From an uncultured Prevotellaceae bacterium (GTDB taxonomy: Bacteria > Bacteroidota > Bacteroidia > Bacteroidales > Muribaculaceae): a stretch of DNA of 13,013 bases. Of the stretch, positions 7,481 through 13,013 are shown one piece after another. Position 1 is the stretch's first letter; the number at the start of each line of letters is the position of its first letter. The notes under the pieces were generated by a model. It made no database searches and was not told the origin of the DNA. It saw only the letters and a program-made list of their open reading frames with translations. Position numbers and translations under genes: made by a program. The DNA is taken from positions 1 to 13,013 of the forward strand of contig CAMGFF010000029.1 of NCBI GenBank assembly GCA_946055125.1. The letters run 5' to 3'.

Positions 7481-8842
7481 ATGAAAAAAATTTACATGAA
7501 AGCGTGTGTTGCTGCAATGGCACTGTGCGTGGCAGCAACGGCAATGGCCGAGACAAAGACACTGGAGTTTGATTTCTCGTTTCCCAATAACACCGGAGGA
7601 AATGTGGGAGTAGCTTACGAGAAAAATGGCAAGTCGTTGATCATCAATAAGACTCAGAAGACGTTTACAGCACTTGATGCAACGGGAACTCCATATCTTT
7701 TCAAATACTTCCAGTCCGACAATGCAATTAATGTGGGATATTGGACCGATGCGCTGCAGATAGGTAGCAGTCAAGTGATACTGTGGGATGGACAGCTTGT
7801 GCTTGCGCAGAAACTCACTAATATCACTCGCGTGGAGGTAGTGGCACGCAGCGGCAATGGCCCAGGCGGCACTATACACTTGGGCACAGTGAAATCGGTG
7901 GATAACAACGGATGCTTCCAAGACAATGCCGATATGTGGATTGGCCGAGAGGCAAACGCCGACGGCTCTAACGAGACTGCTGTGAATGCCGAAAACACGA
8001 AATATCTCACGGCAGACTACAAGACCTACATTTGGCAAGGCTCAAGCGCCGTGAGCGGACACTTGCTCGTGAAGGCATTCAGCCGCGGACAATATTACTT
8101 CCGCATAAAGAGCATAAAGATATACTATGAAGATGCAGTAGCCACAGCCGAGCCTGTGACGCTCAATGCAATAGCGAAGCTCAGCGAGGAAGCACCGTCG
8201 CGCTTCTTTGGCACATTCTCGGCCGAGAAGGACGTGATTCTTGCCGCAGCAGCAGGCGTGGAAGTGAACACAGTGACAGTGAAGAATGGCACAATGAGCC
8301 TTGCACCGCTTGCAGCAGCCGACTATGCCACCACGTCGAAGGTTGCCAATGGCACGGTGAATGGCTATCTCGTTCCAGCCGGAACAGGCGTGCTTGTGTC
8401 GATGAATGAGTCGAGCGAAAGCTACAAGGTGGCAGCAGCCTACAACTATGACGGCACAGCCGAGGCACTCGCAGCCGAGAATATGCTCGCACCCACCACT
8501 GCCGGCACTATAGTGGCCACAGCGGGCAGCAAGGTGTATGGCTTTGGATATGAGGACGAGGGCGCACAGACCAACCTCGGCTTCCACTGGGGCAATGCCG
8601 ACGGCACACGGATTGAAGAGGCAGTAGCCGGCCAGGCTTATCTTGAAGTGCCCGAGGCCGAGGGCGCCGCTACAGTTAAGGGCTTTGTGCTTGGCGGCGG
8701 TTCGATCAGCACCGGAGTGGAGAGCATAGGCGTAGATGCAGAGAATGCCGACGCGCCGCTCTACGACCTTAGCGGCCGCCGCGTGGAGAACCCCGCACCC
8801 GGCTTCTACATCAAGGGCAACAAGAAAATCTTCGTGAGATAA
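7481..8842 (+). CDS. Secreted protein of unknown function with short Bacteroidales C-terminal YDLSGRRV tail
   Basis: I do not recognise a catalytic family. The 453-residue protein has a Sec signal peptide (MKKIYMKACVAAMALCVAAT, cleavage near AMA/ETK at 23-24) and no lipobox. The N-terminal half (about 24-210) is beta-rich with Gly/Asn-rich turns and ends FRIKSIKIYYEDA, as in carbohydrate-binding or adhesin-like sandwiches. Residues about 215-405 (RFFGTFSAEKDVIL, LVPAGTGVLVSMNES, LGFHWGNADGTRI, AYLEVPEAEG) match the general pattern of a module found near the C-terminus of many Prevotella and Muribaculaceae secreted proteins. The last 28 residues (PLYDLSGRRV...KKIFVR) resemble a short sorting or attachment tail, similar in layout to type IX secretion tails; whether that system exists here is unknown. 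Flanking terminators suggest a single-gene transcript. ATG 7481 is preferred; ATG 7496 is in frame but shortens the signal. Confidence 0.85.
   Translation: MKKIYMKACVAAMALCVAATAMAETKTLEFDFSFPNNTGGNVGVAYEKNGKSLIINKTQKTFTALDATGTPYLFKYFQSDNAINVGYWTDALQIGSSQVILWDGQLVLAQKLTNITRVEVVARSGNGPGGTIHLGTVKSVDNNGCFQDNADMWIGREANADGSNETAVNAENTKYLTADYKTYIWQGSSAVSGHLLVKAFSRGQYYFRIKSIKIYYEDAVATAEPVTLNAIAKLSEEAPSRFFGTFSAEKDVILAAAAGVEVNTVTVKNGTMSLAPLAAADYATTSKVANGTVNGYLVPAGTGVLVSMNESSESYKVAAAYNYDGTAEALAAENMLAPTTAGTIVATAGSKVYGFGYEDEGAQTNLGFHWGNADGTRIEEAVAGQAYLEVPEAEGAATVKGFVLGGGSISTGVESIGVDAENADAPLYDLSGRRVENPAPGFYIKGNKKIFVR
8760..8799 (+). repeat. 40-nt perfect direct repeat, copy 2 (partner 7204-7243)
   Basis: This is the intact-gene copy of the repeat, inside the C-terminal tail codons of the secreted protein. 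After it the two copies diverge at once (CGGC here, GGTC in the remnant). Confidence 0.92.
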
Positions 8843-8869
8843 TTAATATTTGCGGAGGAGAAGAAAACG

Positions 8870-8926
8870 AGCCCTTGGGCACACAGCCGGAAGCACTTGC
8901 GGCGTGTGACCAAGGGCTTTACTTAT
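8870..8926 (+). terminator. Long-stem transcription terminator
   Basis: AGCCCTTGG (8870-8878) pairs with CCAAGGGCT (8910-8918). After a G/A mismatch, CACAC (8880-8884) pairs with GTGTG (8904-8908) and CCG with CGG, giving a long imperfect stem. It lies 27 bp after the secreted-protein stop codon. The T-tract that follows (TTTACTT) is weak, so the stem alone carries the call. Confidence 0.72.
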
Positions 8927-9001
8927 CGAGCATTTTACACAATAGTTATGCTGGTAGGATTTTCAGCCCCCCGATTGCAGAATTCTTAAAAACAATATTG
9001 C

Positions 9002-9009
9002 TAATTTTG
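9002..9009 (+). promoter_or_regulatory. Possible Bacteroidota -7 box TAATTTTG for the GH35 gene
   Basis: The octamer matches TAnnTTTG exactly and lies 43 bp before the chosen ATG. No TTTG is found at the expected 19-21 bp upstream; the nearest TTG (8975-8977) is 24 bp away. The call is therefore half-supported. A start of transcription would fall near 9014-9016, inside the hairpin below. Confidence 0.45.
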
Positions 9010-9010
9010 C

Positions 9011-9037
9011 ACTTGCCGGCAGAATGTGCCGGCAGGT
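9011..9037 (+). promoter_or_regulatory. Hairpin/operator-like inverted repeat in the GH35 leader
   Basis: Two copies of the self-complementary octamer TGCCGGCA (9014-9021 and 9027-9034) are separated by GAATG and can pair as a stem extended to about 11 bp (9011-9021 with 9027-9037, one G-U). It lies just after the -7-like box and 15 bp before the start codon. It could be a repressor site over the start of transcription, or a 5' RNA hairpin affecting translation. Confidence 0.5.
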
Positions 9038-9051
9038 TAATTGTGAAAATA

Positions 9052-11415
9052 ATGATGATAAAGAAAGGATTATTACCCATGCTGGCGGCAGCACTGCTGG
9101 CAGGAGCGGGAACCATGAGCGCCGAGGCTGCCAAAGGGAGCTTTGAGGCCGGCAAGGGAAAGTTTTTGCTCAATGGAGAGAAATTTGTGGTGAAAGCCGC
9201 CGAGTTGCACTATCCTCGCATACCGCGCCCCTACTGGAAGCATCGCATAGAGCTATGCAAGGCATTGGGAATGAACACGGTGTGCCTCTATGTGTTCTGG
9301 AACGCACACGAGCCGCGGCCCGATGCCTACGACTTCACGGGGCAGAACGACTTGCGCGAATTTGTGAAGCTGTGTGACGCCGAGGGTATGAAAGTGATTC
9401 TTCGGCCGGGTCCCTATGTGTGTGCCGAGTGGGAGATGGGCGGACTGCCCTGGTGGCTGCTGAAGAAGAAAGATATCAGTCTGCGCGACGACGATCCCTA
9501 CTTCATTGAGCGAGTGGATAAATTCCAGAAAGCAGTGGCAGAGCAGGTGGGCGACCTCACCATAGCGAGCGGCGGCCCAATCATCATGGTGCAGGTGGAG
9601 AACGAATATGGCGCCTATGGCACCGACAAGCCCTATGTGGCAACGATACGCGACATGCTTCGCCGCAACTTCGGCAACGAAGTGACGCTGTTTCAGTGCG
9701 ACTGGGCATCCAACTTCCTCAACAACGGACTCGACGACCTGATCTGGACCATGAACTTCGGCACAGGCGCCAATATCGATGAGCAATTTGCCAAGCTCAA
9801 GGAGGTGCGCCCCGAGAGCCCGCTCATGTGCTCGGAGTTCTGGAGCGGATGGTTCGACAAGTGGGGAGCCAACCACGAGACCCGTCGTGCCGACGACATG
9901 ATAGCCGGCATCGACGAGATGCTGTCGAAAGACATCTCCTTCAGCCTCTACATGACCCATGGAGGCACCAACTGGGGGCACTGGGCGGGAGCCAATTCGC
10001 CCGGATTTGCGCCCGATGTGACCTCCTACGACTACGATGCGCCCATCAGCGAGTCGGGACAGACCACAGAGAAATACTGGGCACTGCGGCGCACGCTCGC
10101 GAAATACTACGAAGGGAAAAAGCTGCCCAAAGTTCCGGCAGCGATAAAGCCCATGGCAATAGCCCCATTCACATTCAGCGAGTATGCGCCACTGTGGGAA
10201 AACCTGCCCGAGGCGAAGCACGACACCGAGCTGCGCACCATGGAGGACTACGACCAGGGATTCGGCAGCATAGTGTATGGCACCACACTGCCGCAGCTCG
10301 AAGCCGGAGCCACGCTCACCATCGACGAGGCGCACGACTTCGCGCAGGTGTTTGTCGATGGCAACTACGTGGGCAAGCTCGACCGCCGCAACGGCGAGCG
10401 CGAGCTCACACTGCCGCAGTGCAAGAGCGGCGCACGCCTCGACATACTCGTGGAGGCAATGGGACGCATCAACTTTGGCCGCGCCATAAAAGACTACAAA
10501 GGAATAGTGGGCAAGGTGACAATCACCACCGAGCGCGACGGCTATGAGTGGAGCGCATCGCCGACCCATTGGGAAGTGCGCAACCTTGAGGACCGGTATG
10601 ACACCTACACCGCCATGAACTATCGCCCCATTGCCGAGGCACAAGTGGTGGATGGCAGGCTGCCACGCGGCTGCTACCGCGCACACTTCACGGTGAAGAA
10701 GCCGCAGGACACATTCCTCAACTTCGCAACCTGGGGCAAGGGACTGGTGTATGTGAATGGTCACGCAATGGGAAGAATATGGGAAATCGGCCCGCAACAG
10801 ACGCTCTACATGCCGGGCTGCTGGCTGCGCAAGGGCGACAACGAAATAGTGGTGCTCGATGTGGTGGGACCGCGTGAGGCACGCTGTGAAGGACTGAAAG
10901 AGCCGCTGCTCGACCAGCTGCTTGTGAAGAAACGCGCCACCCACCGCGAGCCGGGGCAGACACTGAACCTCGCCGGCGAGCAGCCCATAATTGAAGCCGA
11001 ATTGCAGCCGGGCAACGGCTGGCAGACGGTGAAGTGGGGTAGGGCAGTTCGCGGACGCTATGTGTGCATCGAGGCAGTGGATGCCATCGATGGAGGCGAC
11101 GAGGCGTCGATAGCCGAGATGTACTTCATCGACGAGCGCGGCAAGCGGCTATCGCGCGAGCCATGGACTGTGACCTACGCCGACAGCGAGAACACCGACG
11201 GCGTGAACCGCTCGGCCGACAAGACCTTCGACCTGCAAGAATCAACCTACTGGCAGACGGCCGTGGGAGTGCCTTATCCTCACGCTATAGTTATCGACTT
11301 GGGAAGCACACGCTCGCTCACAGGCTTTGAGTGCCTGCCGCGCATGGAAACCGGCGCACCGGGAGCAGTGAAGCGGGTGCGCATATATGTGAAAGGCGAG
11401 GCATTTGCAATGTAG
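9052..11415 (+). CDS. GH35 beta-galactosidase with C-terminal discoidin-like region
   Basis: This enzyme removes terminal beta-linked galactose. The frame is open from 8875, but the signal peptide starts at ATG 9052 (MMIKKGLLPMLAAALLAGAG, cleavage near AEA/AKG), and 8875-8918 lies in the preceding terminator, so 9052 is chosen (787 residues). The catalytic GH35 barrel spans about 30-345: AAELHYPRIPRPYW, LYVFWNAHEP, LRPGPYVCAEWEMGGLPWWL, VQVENEYGAYG with acid/base Glu185, and MCSEFWSGWFDKWG with nucleophile Glu262. THGGTNWGHWAGAN is also typical. Beta-sandwich domains follow (MEDYDQGFGSIVYGTTLP; GLVYVNGHAMGRIWEIGPQQTLYMPGCWL), as in GLB1-type enzymes. The last 130 or so residues resemble an F5/8 type C domain. 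It is secreted, probably periplasmic. It is separately controlled from the upstream operon but fits the same galactose-containing target. Confidence 0.95.
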   Translation: MMIKKGLLPMLAAALLAGAGTMSAEAAKGSFEAGKGKFLLNGEKFVVKAAELHYPRIPRPYWKHRIELCKALGMNTVCLYVFWNAHEPRPDAYDFTGQNDLREFVKLCDAEGMKVILRPGPYVCAEWEMGGLPWWLLKKKDISLRDDDPYFIERVDKFQKAVAEQVGDLTIASGGPIIMVQVENEYGAYGTDKPYVATIRDMLRRNFGNEVTLFQCDWASNFLNNGLDDLIWTMNFGTGANIDEQFAKLKEVRPESPLMCSEFWSGWFDKWGANHETRRADDMIAGIDEMLSKDISFSLYMTHGGTNWGHWAGANSPGFAPDVTSYDYDAPISESGQTTEKYWALRRTLAKYYEGKKLPKVPAAIKPMAIAPFTFSEYAPLWENLPEAKHDTELRTMEDYDQGFGSIVYGTTLPQLEAGATLTIDEAHDFAQVFVDGNYVGKLDRRNGERELTLPQCKSGARLDILVEAMGRINFGRAIKDYKGIVGKVTITTERDGYEWSASPTHWEVRNLEDRYDTYTAMNYRPIAEAQVVDGRLPRGCYRAHFTVKKPQDTFLNFATWGKGLVYVNGHAMGRIWEIGPQQTLYMPGCWLRKGDNEIVVLDVVGPREARCEGLKEPLLDQLLVKKRATHREPGQTLNLAGEQPIIEAELQPGNGWQTVKWGRAVRGRYVCIEAVDAIDGGDEASIAEMYFIDERGKRLSREPWTVTYADSENTDGVNRSADKTFDLQESTYWQTAVGVPYPHAIVIDLGSTRSLTGFECLPRMETGAPGAVKRVRIYVKGEAFAM

Positions 11416-11418
11416 CGG

Positions 11419-12390
11419 TCAGCGAGGAATAGCGTCGAGAAACCGGCGCACCTGTTCAGTGTAGGTGGCGCGGTGGTCGAGGTAGGCATCGGCATGCTTC
11501 GATCCCGGCGCCACCCACATTGCTTTTGGCGCGGGCTTGGCATCGTAGAGGGGCTGCATCATGGCAAAAGGCACATAGGTGTCGGCATCGCCATGAATGA
11601 AGAGCATGGGGCGGTGGCACTTCGCCACCTGCCTAATAGGGGCAGCCTCGCCGAAGCTCCAGCCATAGCGCAGCTTGCACAGCGCACTGGCGCAATAGAG
11701 CAGGGGGAAAGGCGGCAGCGAGAACTGCTCGCGCAGCTCGCCACGAAACTCATCCCACACGCTGGTGTAGCCGCAATCCTCCACAAAAGCCTGCACATAG
11801 GCGGGCAGCTGCTCGCCCGACACGCACATGGTGGTGGCAGCGCCCATCGACACGCCATGGACCACCACACGCGAGGGGGCCACCGAGTCGCGAAACAGCT
11901 GCTCGGCCACCTCGGTCCAGCGAATCACGTCGAAGCGGTCCTTCCATCCCATCTGTATTTCCTCACCCTCGCTCTTGCCGTGGGCGTGGAGGTCGGGCAT
12001 GAGAATGTTGTAGCCCAGGTCGCGGTGATACATACGGCCCAGGTAGAGGAACTTGAGGCAATTATCGGTGTAGCCATGCACCACCACTGCCGAGCGCCCA
12101 CGGGCCGAGTCGCAGCGCAGGTAGATGGCATGATGGCGCTCGCCCGAAGGCATGGTGACGAAAGTGTCGCGCAGCAGGCCCAGGCGCAGCAGGCTGTCGC
12201 ACCATGGGCGCATATCGGGGACACGGCGGTAAAGCTCGGCATAGGCGCTGTCGGTGTCGGCACGCGAGTCGCCGGGCTTGTGGGCATAGCCAAGGGAGTA
12301 ATCGAGCATGTAGAAACTGCCGCCGGTGAGAGCCAGCACCAGCACGGCAGCCACAACGGCAATAGTGACAAAAAACTTCTTCTTCCTCAT
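11419..12390 (-). CDS. Membrane-anchored alpha/beta-hydrolase (serine hydrolase)
   Basis: This 323-residue protein has one N-terminal membrane segment (residues about 6-25 after MRKKK), so the domain probably faces the periplasm. The alpha/beta-hydrolase fold shows VVVHGYTDN (oxyanion region), the nucleophile elbow VVHGVSMGAATT with Ser181, HGDADTYVP with Asp270 and GSKHADAY with His299, a complete triad. Esterase, lipase or peptidase activity is possible; the substrate is unknown. The frame can be extended to a TTG at 12411, but that codon lies in the promoter -7 box, so ATG 12390 is chosen. Its stop is 3 bp from that of the convergent GH35 gene. The promoter on the minus strand is a good match, with a leader of only about a dozen bases. 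Confidence 0.9.
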   Translation of the reverse strand: MRKKKFFVTIAVVAAVLVLALTGGSFYMLDYSLGYAHKPGDSRADTDSAYAELYRRVPDMRPWCDSLLRLGLLRDTFVTMPSGERHHAIYLRCDSARGRSAVVVHGYTDNCLKFLYLGRMYHRDLGYNILMPDLHAHGKSEGEEIQMGWKDRFDVIRWTEVAEQLFRDSVAPSRVVVHGVSMGAATTMCVSGEQLPAYVQAFVEDCGYTSVWDEFRGELREQFSLPPFPLLYCASALCKLRYGWSFGEAAPIRQVAKCHRPMLFIHGDADTYVPFAMMQPLYDAKPAPKAMWVAPGSKHADAYLDHRATYTEQVRRFLDAIPR

Positions 12391-12408
12391 AGCATAAACA
12401 ATTTTGTG

Positions 12409-12440
12409 CAAATATAGCTAAAGCGAGTGGGAGCAGCAAA
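12409..12440 (-). promoter_or_regulatory. Promoter of the alpha/beta-hydrolase gene (TTTG-N20-TATATTTG)
   Basis: Reading the minus strand, TTTG (12440-12437) is followed after 20 bases by TATATTTG (12416-12409), an exact fit to the Bacteroidota -33/-7 consensus. Transcription would start near 12403, about 13 bases before the ATG at 12390. Confidence 0.75.
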
Positions 12441-12482
12441 TTTTTGCCCGAATAGAGGTGAAAAGTGACAAAATATAGCTAA
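12410..12482. repeat. 12-nt direct repeat AAATATAGCTAA in the divergent promoter region
   Basis: Copies are at 12410-12421 and 12471-12482. The first overlaps the minus-strand -7 box and the second overlaps the start of the plus-strand -7-like box, so each divergent promoter carries one copy. Confidence 0.6.
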
Positions 12483-12487
12483 CTTTG
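12480..12487 (+). promoter_or_regulatory. Probable -7 box TAACTTTG of the small lipoprotein gene
   Basis: The octamer matches TAnnTTTG and lies 21 bp before the ATG at 12509, giving a leader of roughly 16 bases. No TTTG is seen 19-21 bp upstream (the nearest, 12443-12446, is 33 bp away), so the promoter is incomplete by consensus. Confidence 0.5.
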
Positions 12488-12508
12488 CCCACAAATAACA
12501 CAACGACG

Positions 12509-12874
12509 ATGAAAGCACTCTATGCCGCGCTGCTATGCGCCACACTATCAGCCTGCAACAACCGCAGCAGCAACCCAAGCAACACGATAGGGGAGGGCGA
12601 CTCCTGCTCCGAGACCGTAACGCCCCACGACCTGGTTAACCCCCGCCAGGTGGGCAAGGAAATCACCACTATAGGCGTGACGCTCGACCGCGCCATGAAC
12701 TCCATTCTCATCATCGACGAGAATGGCGACTCGGTGGAGTTTGTGTATGCCGACGTGGAGAACCGCGCCAAGATAATGGGCAGCAACATAGGCGACACAG
12801 TGACGGTGAAGCACGTGACACTCACCGACGGCCGCGACAGCGTGACCGCCATCTACCGAGGCCGCCGCCCATAA
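12509..12874 (+). CDS. Small putative lipoprotein, unknown function
   Basis: This 121-residue protein has a short lipoprotein signal (MKALYAALLCATLSAC, lipobox LSAC, Cys16), followed by a Ser/Asn-rich linker (NNRSSNPSN) that suggests surface or periplasmic anchoring. The mature part (about 45-121) is a small beta-rich domain: ITTIGVTLDRAMNSILIIDENGDSVEFVYADVE..., then GDTVTVKHVTLTDGRDSVTAIYRG. The pattern of alternating strands could be an OB-like barrel; no catalytic motif is visible and I do not recognise the family. The frame extends back to a TTG at 12485, but that codon overlaps the -7 box, so ATG 12509 is chosen. It is divergent from the hydrolase gene and followed by a tRNA gene. Confidence 0.8.
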   Translation: MKALYAALLCATLSACNNRSSNPSNTIGEGDSCSETVTPHDLVNPRQVGKEITTIGVTLDRAMNSILIIDENGDSVEFVYADVENRAKIMGSNIGDTVTVKHVTLTDGRDSVTAIYRGRRP

Positions 12875-12910
12875 AAATTGCAGCTCATTGAAAAAAAATT
12901 GTGCAATAGC

Positions 12911-12941
12911 TTTGAAATTGCCAAAATAAGGCTTAAATTTG
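12911..12941 (+). promoter_or_regulatory. Promoter of the tRNA-Gly gene (TTTG-N19-TAAATTTG)
   Basis: TTTG at 12911-12914 is followed after 19 bases by TAAATTTG at 12934-12941, an exact match to the Bacteroidota housekeeping consensus. The tRNA begins 13 bases after the -7 box. Confidence 0.85.
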
Positions 12942-12954
12942 CACCACAAAACGT

Positions 12955-13013
12955 GCGGTAGTGGCTCAGTTGGTAGAGCATTGGCTTCCCAAGCCGAGGG
13001 TCGCGGGTTCGAG
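12955..13013 (+). tRNA. tRNA-Gly (anticodon CCC), 3' end outside window
   Basis: The visible 59 bases give an acceptor 5' strand (GCGGTAG), a D-arm (GCTC...GAGC, 12964-12979), an anticodon stem TTGGC/GCCGA with the loop TTCCCAA (12986-12992) and anticodon CCC (12988-12990), and the start of the T-arm (GCGGGTTCGAG). The CCC anticodon reads GGG, glycine. The 3' half of the T-arm and the acceptor lie past the edge; TAG-to-CTA pairing there would confirm the 5' boundary. Confidence 0.93.

Noticed and set aside
8875..9051. N-terminal extension of the GH35 reading frame
   Set aside because: It begins inside a terminator stem, contains the likely promoter box, and would bury the evident signal peptide 60 residues into the protein.
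9253..10944. 563-codon open frame on the minus strand opposite the GH35 gene
   Set aside because: It lies entirely within a gene with clear catalytic motifs; its translation is His/Ala/Val-rich, a typical mirror of GC-rich codon usage, with no domain, signal or promoter of its own.
11473..12417. 314-codon plus-strand open frame opposite the alpha/beta hydrolase
   Set aside because: The minus-strand protein has a full Ser-Asp-His triad, a membrane anchor and a consensus promoter; the plus-strand translation is low-complexity His/Ala/Gly sequence.
12955..13013. tRNA-Gly as an integration (att) site for a mobile element
   Set aside because: tRNA genes are common integration targets, but no integrase gene or duplicated tRNA 3' end is visible in the window; the 3' end itself is outside.

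Overview
The window looks like the chromosome of a gut Bacteroidales bacterium, most likely Muribaculaceae or a close relative. The evidence is a SusD-type protein, a BT_3987-like surface lipoprotein, secreted glycoside hydrolases in PUL order, Bacteroidota promoter boxes (TTTG / TAnnTTTG), A-rich leaders with no clear Shine-Dalgarno sequence, and a secreted protein ending in the short YDLSGRRV...FYIKGNKKIFVR tail common in Prevotella and Muribaculaceae. The family-level placement is inference; no marker gene is present.

Positions 1-6791 (all +) are the downstream part of a polysaccharide utilization locus. It holds the 3' end of a susD-like gene, a discoidin-bearing surface glycan-binding lipoprotein, a lipoprotein TIM-barrel glycosidase (GH2/GH158-like), a GH97 enzyme whose visible Asp predicts a retaining, alpha-galactosidase-type mechanism, and a Tat-exported FAD-dependent oxidoreductase. 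Gaps of 30-56 bp point to one transcript whose promoter, and presumably susC, lie upstream of the window.

Positions 6792-7480 are AT-rich and gene-poor. They contain a broken C-terminal fragment of a secreted protein (about 7077-7286), a 14-bp palindrome and a strong terminator. Positions 7481-8842 encode an intact secreted protein of unknown function whose 3' end shares a perfect 40-nt repeat with that fragment. A second terminator follows it. A GH35 beta-galactosidase with a C-terminal discoidin-like region follows (9052-11415), with a hairpin and a -7-like box in its leader.

The right end is not PUL-like. A membrane-anchored alpha/beta hydrolase (minus strand) converges on the GH35 gene with a 3-bp gap and diverges from a small lipoprotein gene. 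The window ends inside a tRNA-Gly(CCC) gene with a well-matched promoter.

Together the genes suggest uptake and breakdown of a galactose-containing glycan: surface binding (SusD-like protein, SGBP), endo-type cleavage (TIM-barrel lipoprotein), exo-removal of alpha-linked (GH97) and beta-linked galactose (GH35), and oxidation of a released sugar or decoration (FAD enzyme). The actual substrate cannot be read from the sequence. I saw no CRISPR array, transposase, phage genes or dedicated defence system.
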